Positions 1 to 9,764 of a stretch of 39,815 nt of DNA are shown here, piece by piece. The stretch spans positions 1 to 39,815 of IMG/VR virus record IMGVR_UViG_3300025133_000268; one strand, given 5' to 3'. The first letter of the stretch is position 1, and the number at the start of each line of letters is the position of its first letter. Under the pieces are notes generated by a model that was not told where the DNA came from, did no database searches, and was given only the letters and a program-made list of their open reading frames with translations. The DNA is from a virus. Made by a program: the position numbers and the translations under genes.

Positions 1-3000
1 TCATCGACCTTGGTGTAGTCGGGGAGCCAGACTTCCAAGAATGTTGCCTGCATCGCATAGAAGTGCATGGCGTACCACAACTCCGGCGTCAATAGGGCCG
101 AACCGTCCCCGAGCATCTCGCTCAAGTCAAAGTAAGGCACGACTCCGCCGCACCCGTACTGCCTGCCGATAAGTCCGTTATAGACCCGCCCATACACAGG
201 TTCCGCCGGATTATCGTAGAACTCCGTGTTGAGTTTGGGTTCCGGGGTGGCGGCAATCAGTTGACCGGAGGCACCACCACTGCCCACCGAGTTCATCAAA
301 CCCCTACCGAGCGCAGGAGCAGTCACCACCATATAGGGGAGCACCGCACCCCCAGCCGCGATGAGGTCTTCCTGCATCTTGGGGTTCATGTTGTGGATGG
401 TGACCCCACGCCACCCACCCATAGTCTGCTCAAGGGAGGCGGGGTCAGCCCCATCCCAGATCGTGTCCGCACCCATCACATTATTGGAGGGCAGATGCTC
501 TCCCAGTTGCTGGACAGGAAGATAGTCCATCCCCGAACACACCGTGCCAGCCACAGCGGCAGCGTAGAAGTCAGTCTTGGTAGGAGGCGACGGGGACAGC
601 GCCCCCGCTGCATCTTGGGCGGTTGCCGAAGTGTTCATATTCAACACAAGGGTGCGAGCTTCGGCGTCATAGAGCCCCAAGCTCTGAATCGCCTTGCTCC
701 ACACTGCATCCTTGTCGAGCACCCAACCCGCATTACCACCCCCGTCGGCATCCGCGCTGTAGGCGGCGTACTCTTCTTTGAACACCAGATAAAGACGGCG
801 CGAGGTAAGGAAGCCATGGCCCGTCATGGCTCCGGCTACGGGGACTACATTCCCAAGGACAATAGTGTTGGTCCCCTCGTCAGCGGAGATAATGTAGGGG
901 AAGGTGAGGTCCAAAAACCCAGTGTCGGAAGTAGGACTGTTGGCGGTCAAAGCCTGCGCCACTGGCACCGGAGAAGTAGGATCAGCCGTCTGCCGAACCC
1001 CTTGGACCGGCACTTCCCCAAACGGGCTGCCTGTGTGGGTGAAGCGGGTGCCGTCGGAAACCATGGCGTAGCGGGTGAGATAAGTACCAGCTTTGATGGC
1101 CCCCTCATGGATGGCCCCACTGGCGACTGTGTCCACCACTACAATGTCGCCACTCTCAACATTGGCCGTCGCACCTGCGGTGGGAGTGGGGTCGAGATTA
1201 AGGATGTAGTTCCGATTCCCTTCATAAAAGTAGCCCGGCACAATGGTGGGCATCAGCGTCAAGGAAGAGTCCCCATCAAGGATGGTGCCATAGGACTCAA
1301 GGATCACATCGTCCACTCCCAGATCCGATGAGGGAACGGCGGAAAGGACGATATTGTCTATCTGGGAGGGAAGCTCCTCATTGTGGAACCCTTCCCATGA
1401 CATGGTTTGGAGAAACCCCACACTGAAAGTGGAGTTGCCCACCCCTACATACTTGGTGCCCGCCGGGACTGTGAGGGTGGGGTCCGGCCCCACCCGTTCC
1501 AAGAAGGTGAAGTAGTCGCCGCCGTTTACCGAGCCGGGGCTGTTGACCGTGAGGTTGGGCTGCCCGTTAATGGTGACGTACTGAAGACCGAACGCGGTTT
1601 CCATCGCCGTCTGGCCCGACACATAAGAAGCGGGGAAGTCCCAATCGTTGGCGGGAAGGAATCCTCGGGGAACCGCTTTGTTGAAAGCCAAATCTTCGCG
1701 GAAGGTCATACGATCCCGCATCACTCTACAGGTGGTAGATCCTGCTCCCGAACCCGGGGCGAGATTGGCGACTGCAAAAGTCTCCACATCAATGTAGGTA
1801 TCAATGTCGAGAGTGAAGTCATACGGGGTGCCCGTGGAGATGCCCAACAAGGTCGTCACAGGGGTAGTAGCGCCGGAGTTCAGTTCGCAGGTGATAGCTG
1901 CACCTACGATGGCCGTGCCGATACCAGCCGGGTCCAACACATAGGTTGTAACCGCTCCGCCAGCCGGACAGATGATGACCTGCCCCACACCGGGAGCGGT
2001 TCCCGCCAGAGTGACCGCGCCGATGTAGGGGTTGCCAACATGAGCGGGATCGGTGTGGTAGAACCGAATCACCAACGCATTGAAGTTGGGTCCGGCGTGG
2101 GTCAAAAGGGCCGTGAGACCTGTGAGGTCGAGGTCGGAGACAGTGGTGAAGTCAAAAGTAGTATCTCTCAACAGACCCACCACGTTCTCATTGACGCGAA
2201 CCCCTTGTTCTCCACTCCTATGTTCCACGTTGGCCGCAAAGGAGCGCACCGTGTACTGGTGAAGGTTGCTGGTGTCCACGGCCGTAACAAAACGCGGTAC
2301 CTCGATGCTGTTGGAAGTCTCATCTGCGGAGAGAGCCAAGGTTCTCCCCACATTCCCCACTGTAAGGATTCCTGTAGCGCCGTCCCACAGGTCTCCGCCG
2401 CCGGAGGCGGAAGAAGGCTGCTTAGTCTCGATGAGCAACAGGTCATACCGACGGAGGTCGCCTATCCCGCTGTTGGGTGTGTACGACCCCGCGAACCCCA
2501 CCGGGCGGACATCTGTGCCCGTGTAGAGGGTGGCAGCGTTCCGAGAGTGCGTTGTATAAGCGGAGGTAAGGGGGATGGTACCATCCGTGACGAGGATCTC
2601 GTCCGGAGACACCGCCGAGAAGTCCTGTTCCTCTATGGCGAGGAGACTGTCGGGTTGGAAGGGCAACGCTTCCGAGGTGTTGTCGTCGAAGATGACCGGG
2701 AGGATGGCGGCGATCTTCCCGAGAGCGTCCAACTCGGAGAGGGACTTCATGTAAGGAAGTTGGTTGTCTCCTGAATCATCCTGTGGCTCACCCAACAGAC
2801 AAGGAAGCTGGGCCGGTTCTGCCTCGGTGTTGTTGAAGTCAACGGACCCCTCGATACAAGTAAGCGGAGCCGGAGGCTTCTGGCCCAACAACTCTTGGAA
2901 AGGGAAAGGGAAGATGTCGTCCGGGGTGGGGAGCGAAGCATCTACAAACTCACCACGCTTCCGGCGCACCTTCATGTCAAACTGAATCCGATAGTCCGGC

Positions 3001-6000
3001 AACCCCCCAATCAGTTCGGCCATCTCCTCCGTAGTAGGGGGATCGCCCGGAATAGGCGAAGCCAGTGTCCCCGTCGAGGGGATGGCGAAGATGGTGTCGC
3101 CATAGCCGGTCTCGTCGGAAACAACCTCCGTCAGTTTCGTGACCAGAGGGATAACGAAGACACTGGTGCCGGGGAGTTGAGTGGTGGGGTCAGCACAAGA
3201 AGCCAGTGTGATGACACACCCCTTCTGGACCCCGGCTGTGCTCACACAGACACCGAATCCGTCGGGGTCGGTAAGAGCGTAGACGCGCCCATTGGGCTGT
3301 CCGTAAGAGAGCCGCTGCCCAGCCTCAAAAGCCGGAGTGGAAAGCTCAATGTTGCCCGTATCAAGAGAGTCCAGCGTTCCCGCTGACGGCGTGCCGCCGT
3401 TGTTGTAGAGCAACTGGGCCACATCAGGGAGACCCGTAGCTTGGTCGATGGGGAACTCACTCAAAGGAAGGGGGGTGGCGACGATGGTTGCGAAGCCTTG
3501 GGTGGTGACCCCGAGGGTAGCGTCATTAGCTGCCGAGAATCCCTTTGGGAGATAGATCCACATGCGGCCCCGTGCCCGACGGTCTTCGGCCGTGATGTCC
3601 ACGATGTTGGGGATTTCCCCCAGCGCAGGATTGGCCACTGTGCCGATAGTGGTGCCGCGAGTCCGGACGACCTGATCGGTTTCCTCCCCCGGCTCGGGGC
3701 CGGGTTTAGTGATCAGGCGGCCAAAGGAATAGAACCCGGGGTCGGTGTAACCATTAGCTCCGACAACCGCTTCCAGCCCCGGCATCAGCCGAGAGAAGTG
3801 CTTGGTGGTTTCGGGGAACAGGCGGGAGAAGAAGTGGTCTTGCCACATGTCCTTGTACCGCCCCTTGGCACTGAAGAGGGGGAACAAGAAGAAGGGCAGC
3901 CCTTTAGGCCGACGGGTGCCAATCAGGACACGGTCATCCATGTCGTTCTTGATGCGAGACTTCTGCCGGTTGATGAAGAACTGGCGAAGGTCAGGATCGA
4001 GGTTCTCACCATTGGTGTCGCCCGGCCGGTAAGGAACCAGCGCCGGGTTGGAATCAGGCACTTCAGCCGTGATGGGGTTGTAGATCGGGTCCGCTTCGAT
4101 GAAGAAGCCGTCATTGGTTTCGTAAGCAGCGGGTGCCCAGTTCTCGATGATCTCACGCCAGATCAGCCGTTTGTTGAGGACTCCTGTGATTTCATCTTCC
4201 CACCCCGGAGGGGCATACCGCTTGTCGTGGCCAATGAAGAAACGAAACTTCCCATCCCGGTCCCCGATGATGCGACCATCGAGGGCTTCCAACACCTGCT
4301 CAAAAGCCACAATGACCCGGTTGAAAAACTCAACGTAGACCCGCGCAGCACGATCTTGGTCACCCAGATCTGCTGTCTCCCCTCGGAGACCGAAAGTTCC
4401 TTTCTTCGTGAGGTCAGGAGATCCCGGGTAAGCCAAAGGAGGCCCTCCCCCGACAGGGGTACCTCCCTTGGACGCCGAGACAACGGCCACTTCGCCGAGG
4501 TATTCCTCCAGAGTTTCCACGGCAAAGAAGAAAGAGTCGGGGCTGCGGTAAGTGTACTGCGCCCTCAAAGCCCCACCTTGAAGGCGGTTCTCCTCGGAGG
4601 GAGTGGTCAGGTAGAGATAGCCTCCCTTATAGAGAGGGTAGATGAGAGCACCATCGTTGACGAGGGGGCTGACCTCCCGACGACGGGTGTACCGCAGATG
4701 AAGCACCTCACCAGCCTGCAAGGGGCCTTGCGTGGGCTGCTGAAAAGTGATGGCTCCACCGGGCTTGGTGAGGGCATAGTGAGTGCCTTCCACCAACTCT
4801 TTGCCGGGCAGCGTGTTCCCATCACTGTCCACACTTCCCAACAGGAACAGGCTGTAGTCCTCTCCCCCCACCACCGGGTAGATGGGATTGAACGCCATGG
4901 GGGAAGGCCCATAAACTGGGCGCGTGCTCACCCGCACAGTAGGGGCCGCCGTCTGTTTGGTGTAGACGGGGGTGGCGAGTTGAACCTTCGTGTTCCGCCC
5001 GTCTTCCGACAAGGAAGAGGTCAGGATGATGTAGGGGTAGCCATCAATCTCCAACAGATGATTAGGGCGCGTCCATTTCCGGACATCCCCGTAAAACCCT
5101 ACCGACAACTGTCCCTTGTCCACGGGTAGAAGGGGGTTAGCCATCAGGTCAAGACTGGCCAAGAACCCGGGTGACCCGCCGCCCGGCACCGGGGCCGCCC
5201 CGTTGGGGTCGATGGTGATAGCCACGGGAAAGTCGGAGATAAGAAGGCGAGCATCACGGCCCACCGCCCGGCTTCCCACCTCGGTCTGGGGCGGGGGCCA
5301 GATAGTCACCAGCGTTTCCGAGTCCCCCGCTGAATAGGAGGACGAGACGATATACAGCGGCGTAGTCCCCAAGACCATGAGATGGCCAGTGGGGAAACTC
5401 GACCGCCGATCTGTCTCCAGAGTGAAAGTAGTCTGCTGCTCCTCCAAGAAGAAGGGTTTACGGTATACCGGAGGGGAGGACACAGTGTAGGCCTGCTCTC
5501 CTCCAAAGGCTTCCAGAACCCCGTAGTTGATCTTGACGGTAGAACCGCTGGGAGGTGAAACCGACAAAGAGATGAGACTGGGGTCAGCCTCGATGACGGC
5601 GTTTTTTCTCCCGGCAAAGTTCATCAGTTCCACACCAACCCAAACGAACGGCTCCACCACAGTGGAGACCGTCCTCCCCGTGGGGTTGTAGGTATAGAGA
5701 GTGTCGGAATCCCCCACCGTGGCCTCTTCCAGTCGCACGGTGAGAGCTAAGAACTCGGTGATCTCTACTGCGTTCCCATCTGCATCGAGCTTCTTGTCGC
5801 CGTTGCTATCCGCTTGGTAGTAGGACACCTCAACAATCTGCCCCTCTCGGAGAGGCTTGTTGAAAAGGAGACTCCCGCTCATAGGCGAGGTGGTCACATC
5901 GAGGCTGCCCTCGGTGATCATCTGCTCTACGAAGTAGGCTGTGTCCCCGCTATAGGCCGTGCTATCAGCAGCCGGGATTTGAACTTCTCCGGTAGCCGAG

Positions 6001-9000
6001 TTGATCTCTACGGTGTGGGCGGGGATGAGGGTGGGGTCAAGGAACAACTGGTCGTAGTAAACGCTGGACCCACCCTCGGCGGAGACAATGTCAGTCGCGA
6101 TGTAAACCTCTCCCACATTAGAAGCGGCCCCGAAACCAACTACTTGAATGGTTCCCGCAGCCACCCCACCCGGAGGGGGAGGCGCGGCCACCAGTATCAG
6201 ATTGCCCCCCGGCGCGGTGCTGTATTCCTGTGCTCCTACGCGCAGGGCGAAGTAGGCGTCGCCGGAAGTGCCTGAAAGAGTAACGTGAAGGTCGTCAGGG
6301 TCCACCACCAGCCCGGTCTCCGCGATGGGGCCGAGGAGGGTGCCTCGTTGGAGGTAGGTGACGGAACGGATATTGGCGGCGACGGGGTCTACCCCGAACC
6401 GTACTGATACTTCGCGGCCGGACGCCACCGCATCAGCCACATCTGCTTCCAAGGTGTCTCCCACCGTGCCAATCCCCGAGAGAAGCCGGATCTTGAACGG
6501 CTCCGAGGGGAGATGGTTGGTAGGCACCAACTGCACATCAGCGATGAGAGTGTCGTCTACAACCGGGTCACTACGAAGTTCGGCCTCGTACATGCGCCAC
6601 TGGGCGGTGGCGGTGGCCGGGATGTCAGGCGGCATATCGGGAGTGATAGCGAAAACCACCACCGTTCCCGGCCCTGCCACCTGCTGCTTCGCGGTGATCT
6701 GGTAAACCCCTTCTGCCTCTCCGTTAAGGATGTGGAGCAAGTAGCCCGCCTCGATGGCAGCATAGAGTCCGTCTTGGTCGGCCACATTGGCATCCCTGAA
6801 CACACCGAGAGAGGGGGCGGTTGCCCCGGCCCCACCCCGCGCTGCGATACCTCCCTCGACCTCCACCAACAAGGACTGCCCCGGTTGAGCCTGACCCGGC
6901 ATAAGGAAATCCTCCCCGAACACTTGCTCGGAATAGAGAGTTTCGTCCGGCCCCTTGAGATAGAAGCCGTAGTCGGGGTTCAACATCGCATCCGAAGACA
7001 CTGTCTCCGAAAAAACTGCTGTATGGGACAACTGAAGATCAGCGGTGGGGTAGGCCACCTTAGTGGGGGGTGTGGTTCCGGACTCGGCCCAGATGAGCCG
7101 CTGGTTGGCCCAGTCATACTTCACCCCTACACCAAGGGTAGTGACATAGTTCTCCAGATCCACATTCAACAGCCCGATAGAGGTCTGGAAATGAGAGTTG
7201 GCTCCATAGCCGGGCAAGTCTTCCAGAGGTGGGGGGTTCACCCGAACAAAGGGATTGGCGTAGATACCGTCAATCAATACGGTGTCGTCAAATGTGTCCC
7301 GAGAACGAATGTCAGGAGTGCTGCTTCGCCTATTCCGATTGAGAGGACTACGGAAAACTCCCATCGAGGCCCCATTGTCCGGCAACCATCGGCACTGGGT
7401 CTCCCCCGAGCGGTTGTCCACGCGCCATCCCGGGAGGAAACCCAGTGCCGCATGACCCGCGAGGTCGGCCTGATCGGGATCATTCCAGCCAATCTCGACA
7501 TTTCCGCTGGACGGGGAAAGGACAGGAGCTTGGATAAAGAGGCGGCCTCGTGCCACTCCCACTGAATCAACAGGAAGCGGGGGAAGGGTGTCAGCTTGAA
7601 GACTGGCTTGCACCTCCTCGGCCGTGTAAGAGATTTCCTCGCCGCTCGGGTTCAGCGTAGTGGAGTGCCATTCGTAAACTTGAGTGTTGATGGCAAAGCG
7701 AAGGGTGACCCTTCCCAGCGTGTAAGGGCCAGCAAACCGTGAGTAGATCCGAGGCTCCTCGGCATAGACGGAAGGAATGGCCACACACTGGCGGAAGTAG
7801 AGGGGCTCATCAATCAGATTCTTGCGCCGACATTCCACCCGTGAGGCTTGGCTGCTCCCCGTGGGCTGGGAAACGCTCACCATTTCGGCCACTTCGGCCT
7901 TGTTTTTGGCTACTTTGAAAGAGATGATGGGCAGGTCGTCGTCGTACTCATCTACACCCAGCCTTTCAAAAGCGAAGTTGCTGGAAAAGAAGAAGTTGTC
8001 TCCCACCCCCTTAATCTGACGTTTGAGGCCATTCCCCACGGGTCGGGTTTGAGGGACCGGGACGGAAGTCAGATCCGGGGTCTCCCCGGAGCCGTCGGGA
8101 ACCCACTGCACGCCGCTTACGCCGGGAGGAGGGAGACAGACCGCCCGATCAATCCAAAGGTTACCCAACAGAGGAGTGGTCGCTCCGCCCCCCAAAATAT
8201 CCCCATTGAGGGGTTTGCCGTCTGATTCCAGCGCAGCCACAGGAGCTTTGACCGGGATGGGCTGTTGGCTCATGGCCACCCCGTCATAGTAAAGATGTGC
8301 TCCGAGATAAGGGAGTTCGTATCCGGCAGCGCCGGGAGTAGCCTTCTCAATGTCCTCTGCGGCCAGAACAATCTTGCCCGTCGTGCGAGACCAGTAGAAC
8401 TGGCCGCCGGTCACCGCCGCAGGGGCGGGCAGATCCCCATCTGTGTCTACCGGCACGGGGGTGAGGTACCTCCTAAAACCAATCCGAAGGAAGGGTCGCT
8501 CGGTCGGGCCGGGGGCCGGGGAGAGGACCGGGAACCCTTGGTTGGACGTAAGGGGCAACCCCGCTACCGCGCCCATGTCACCGTCGCCCTCTACGGGAAA
8601 GGCCTCCGGGTTGTACCAAAGAGTCTTCCCGGCGTGGTCGTCCTCTTTGGCTGGGTTGAGGCGCAGGATGCCATTGGTCACCCCCACCACGCCGTCCAGA
8701 GTGGCATCCCACCCACCGTCCCAGCCCGCAACGACGGCGGTGTCGGGCACCACCTGAATCTTGAGAGGGTCCGAGATTGAATCAGGGTAAAGGCCCAACC
8801 GGAGCAGGGCATACCCATCACTGGTAGAGGGGTAAGGGAGAAGGGCATCCACCGCGAAACGGGTCACTGGGGGAGCCAGTTTGTAGGTCTCCTCCGGAAC
8901 CACTCCGCCCATGTCCCGTGGAGTCGTACCGGCAAGAGGAGACCACCGCTGATTAAGACCGTCCCATCCGAAGCGGGTGAGGTCTTGGTCGTTCCGGGTC

Positions 9001-9680
9001 CACCAGAAAGTAGGGGGGGACAAGGTGTAGTAAACAACCACCACCACATCACCACGATCCACCGAGAAGCCTCCCCCCAATGCGGCGAGAGCCGCCGCAT
9101 TGATAACAACCGTGCCTACCGAGAGATCCGACAGAGTGGAGTCGAATCCGATAGCCTCCCCCTCCTTAATCTCCACCAAGCCGATAGCAGGGTCCGCGCT
9201 CAAGACGGCAAGGTAGGTGATGCCGGAGATGTCGCGCCCGCCGGGATCGGTCAAACGGAAAGTAGCGGTGCCATCCTGATAGGGATCACTGGGAAGGGTG
9301 GGGTTAGAAGTCACCAGATTCCCGGCTACGGGGGTAACCATGGCCGAGGTGCCGGTGATGAGAACAGAATCCCCCTCCTCAACCACACTCAACGAGGAAG
9401 TAACCGCAGCGAAAACACAGTATTCTTCGGTACTGGCCCGGTCTGTGGGCTTCTGGAGAACAGCGGCGCGGTACATGTCCGCATAAGGTTCAACAGGCTT
9501 AGTGGGGAGAGCTTGATACCCCAGACCAGTCATCACAGTAGGAGTGATGTGATCCCGTTCCACTCCCGTCGTCGCCTCGTCGGTGTCCGGGGAGTTACCC
9601 CCTGCAACACGAGCAGGACGCAGGATATAGCCATTTAGATTGAAACCCACTTCGCCATCCCTCAAGTCAGACTGATACAC
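1..9680 (-). CDS. Giant virion structural protein, C-terminus beyond window (at least 3226 codons)
   Basis: One uninterrupted minus-strand frame runs from an in-frame TAA at 9687-9689 to the left edge; I read it through and checked that both ends are in the same frame. The translation is beta-rich, with many Gly, Asp, Pro and Thr residues, as in phage baseplate or tail-fibre proteins. It follows the hub and spike genes, where distal tail proteins usually lie. A loop DSNGDKKLDADG near residues 1290-1303 has the spacing of a dockerin/EF-hand calcium loop. A more helical, charged section lies around residues 1770-2040, and the visible C-terminal end (YAMHFYAMQATFLEVWLPDY) is also helical. The most upstream start is GTG at 9680, which lacks a Shine-Dalgarno site. 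GTG at 9650 has GAGGG 8 nt upstream and is a real alternative. I recognise no catalytic domain. Structural role: confident. Exact role (fibre, wedge or other): unknown. Confidence 0.85.
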   Translation of the reverse strand, partial: MYQSDLRDGEVGFNLNGYILRPARVAGGNSPDTDEATTGVERDHITPTVMTGLGYQALPTKPVEPYADMYRAAVLQKPTDRASTEEYCVFAAVTSSLSVVEEGDSVLITGTSAMVTPVAGNLVTSNPTLPSDPYQDGTATFRLTDPGGRDISGITYLAVLSADPAIGLVEIKEGEAIGFDSTLSDLSVGTVVINAAALAALGGGFSVDRGDVVVVVYYTLSPPTFWWTRNDQDLTRFGWDGLNQRWSPLAGTTPRDMGGVVPEETYKLAPPVTRFAVDALLPYPSTSDGYALLRLGLYPDSISDPLKIQVVPDTAVVAGWDGGWDATLDGVVGVTNGILRLNPAKEDDHAGKTLWYNPEAFPVEGDGDMGAVAGLPLTSNQGFPVLSPAPGPTERPFLRIGFRRYLTPVPVDTDGDLPAPAAVTGGQFYWSRTTGKIVLAAEDIEKATPGAAGYELPYLGAHLYYDGVAMSQQPIPVKAPVAALESDGKPLNGDILGGGATTPLLGNLWIDRAVCLPPPGVSGVQWVPDGSGETPDLTSVPVPQTRPVGNGLKRQIKGVGDNFFFSSNFAFERLGVDEYDDDLPIISFKVAKNKAEVAEMVSVSQPTGSSQASRVECRRKNLIDEPLYFRQCVAIPSVYAEEPRIYSRFAGPYTLGRVTLRFAINTQVYEWHSTTLNPSGEEISYTAEEVQASLQADTLPPLPVDSVGVARGRLFIQAPVLSPSSGNVEIGWNDPDQADLAGHAALGFLPGWRVDNRSGETQCRWLPDNGASMGVFRSPLNRNRRSSTPDIRSRDTFDDTVLIDGIYANPFVRVNPPPLEDLPGYGANSHFQTSIGLLNVDLENYVTTLGVGVKYDWANQRLIWAESGTTPPTKVAYPTADLQLSHTAVFSETVSSDAMLNPDYGFYLKGPDETLYSEQVFGEDFLMPGQAQPGQSLLVEVEGGIAARGGAGATAPSLGVFRDANVADQDGLYAAIEAGYLLHILNGEAEGVYQITAKQQVAGPGTVVVFAITPDMPPDIPATATAQWRMYEAELRSDPVVDDTLIADVQLVPTNHLPSEPFKIRLLSGIGTVGDTLEADVADAVASGREVSVRFGVDPVAANIRSVTYLQRGTLLGPIAETGLVVDPDDLHVTLSGTSGDAYFALRVGAQEYSTAPGGNLILVAAPPPPGGVAAGTIQVVGFGAASNVGEVYIATDIVSAEGGSSVYYDQLFLDPTLIPAHTVEINSATGEVQIPAADSTAYSGDTAYFVEQMITEGSLDVTTSPMSGSLLFNKPLREGQIVEVSYYQADSNGDKKLDADGNAVEITEFLALTVRLEEATVGDSDTLYTYNPTGRTVSTVVEPFVWVGVELMNFAGRKNAVIEADPSLISLSVSPPSGSTVKINYGVLEAFGGEQAYTVSSPPVYRKPFFLEEQQTTFTLETDRRSSFPTGHLMVLGTTPLYIVSSSYSAGDSETLVTIWPPPQTEVGSRAVGRDARLLISDFPVAITIDPNGAAPVPGGGSPGFLASLDLMANPLLPVDKGQLSVGFYGDVRKWTRPNHLLEIDGYPYIILTSSLSEDGRNTKVQLATPVYTKQTAAPTVRVSTRPVYGPSPMAFNPIYPVVGGEDYSLFLLGSVDSDGNTLPGKELVEGTHYALTKPGGAITFQQPTQGPLQAGEVLHLRYTRRREVSPLVNDGALIYPLYKGGYLYLTTPSEENRLQGGALRAQYTYRSPDSFFFAVETLEEYLGEVAVVSASKGGTPVGGGPPLAYPGSPDLTKKGTFGLRGETADLGDQDRAARVYVEFFNRVIVAFEQVLEALDGRIIGDRDGKFRFFIGHDKRYAPPGWEDEITGVLNKRLIWREIIENWAPAAYETNDGFFIEADPIYNPITAEVPDSNPALVPYRPGDTNGENLDPDLRQFFINRQKSRIKNDMDDRVLIGTRRPKGLPFFLFPLFSAKGRYKDMWQDHFFSRLFPETTKHFSRLMPGLEAVVGANGYTDPGFYSFGRLITKPGPEPGEETDQVVRTRGTTIGTVANPALGEIPNIVDITAEDRRARGRMWIYLPKGFSAANDATLGVTTQGFATIVATPLPLSEFPIDQATGLPDVAQLLYNNGGTPSAGTLDSLDTGNIELSTPAFEAGQRLSYGQPNGRVYALTDPDGFGVCVSTAGVQKGCVITLASCADPTTQLPGTSVFVIPLVTKLTEVVSDETGYGDTIFAIPSTGTLASPIPGDPPTTEEMAELIGGLPDYRIQFDMKVRRKRGEFVDASLPTPDDIFPFPFQELLGQKPPAPLTCIEGSVDFNNTEAEPAQLPCLLGEPQDDSGDNQLPYMKSLSELDALGKIAAILPVIFDDNTSEALPFQPDSLLAIEEQDFSAVSPDEILVTDGTIPLTSAYTTHSRNAATLYTGTDVRPVGFAGSYTPNSGIGDLRRYDLLLIETKQPSSASGGGDLWDGATGILTVGNVGRTLALSADETSNSIEVPRFVTAVDTSNLHQYTVRSFAANVEHRSGEQGVRVNENVVGLLRDTTFDFTTVSDLDLTGLTALLTHAGPNFNALVIRFYHTDPAHVGNPYIGAVTLAGTAPGVGQVIICPAGGAVTTYVLDPAGIGTAIVGAAITCELNSGATTPVTTLLGISTGTPYDFTLDIDTYIDVETFAVANLAPGSGAGSTTCRVMRDRMTFREDLAFNKAVPRGFLPANDWDFPASYVSGQTAMETAFGLQYVTINGQPNLTVNSPGSVNGGDYFTFLERVGPDPTLTVPAGTKYVGVGNSTFSVGFLQTMSWEGFHNEELPSQIDNIVLSAVPSSDLGVDDVILESYGTILDGDSSLTLMPTIVPGYFYEGNRNYILNLDPTPTAGATANVESGDIVVVDTVASGAIHEGAIKAGTYLTRYAMVSDGTRFTHTGSPFGEVPVQGVRQTADPTSPVPVAQALTANSPTSDTGFLDLTFPYIISADEGTNTIVLGNVVPVAGAMTGHGFLTSRRLYLVFKEEYAAYSADADGGGNAGWVLDKDAVWSKAIQSLGLYDAEARTLVLNMNTSATAQDAAGALSPSPPTKTDFYAAAVAGTVCSGMDYLPVQQLGEHLPSNNVMGADTIWDGADPASLEQTMGGWRGVTIHNMNPKMQEDLIAAGGAVLPYMVVTAPALGRGLMNSVGSGGASGQLIAATPEPKLNTEFYDNPAEPVYGRVYNGLIGRQYGCGGVVPYFDLSEMLGDGSALLTPELWYAMHFYAMQATFLEVWLPDYTKVD

Positions 9681-9732
9681 CCAGTTTTACTTGGGTAGCC
9701 CGAAAGCCGTTCTACCGGATTCAAGTGAGGGA
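9658..9732 (-). promoter_or_regulatory. Possible structured leader of the giant gene
   Basis: On the minus strand UCCCUCA (9732-9726) pairs perfectly with UGAGGGA (9664-9658). The second arm includes the GAGGG that would be the Shine-Dalgarno site for GTG 9650. Inside the loop are two short stems, GGTAG/CTACC and ACCCA/TGGGT, which share a few bases and cannot both form fully. If this folds it could hide the ribosome site. The stems are short and no energy was calculated, so this is tentative. Confidence 0.25.
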
Positions 9733-9764
9733 CTATACCGCTCGGAGAGGAGTCTCGAACCCCC

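Noticed and set aside
1407-5129. Long plus-strand frames (about 455 and 562 codons)
   Set aside because: They are antisense to the giant minus-strand frame, have Arg/Gly/His-rich, low-complexity translations and lack ribosome sites.
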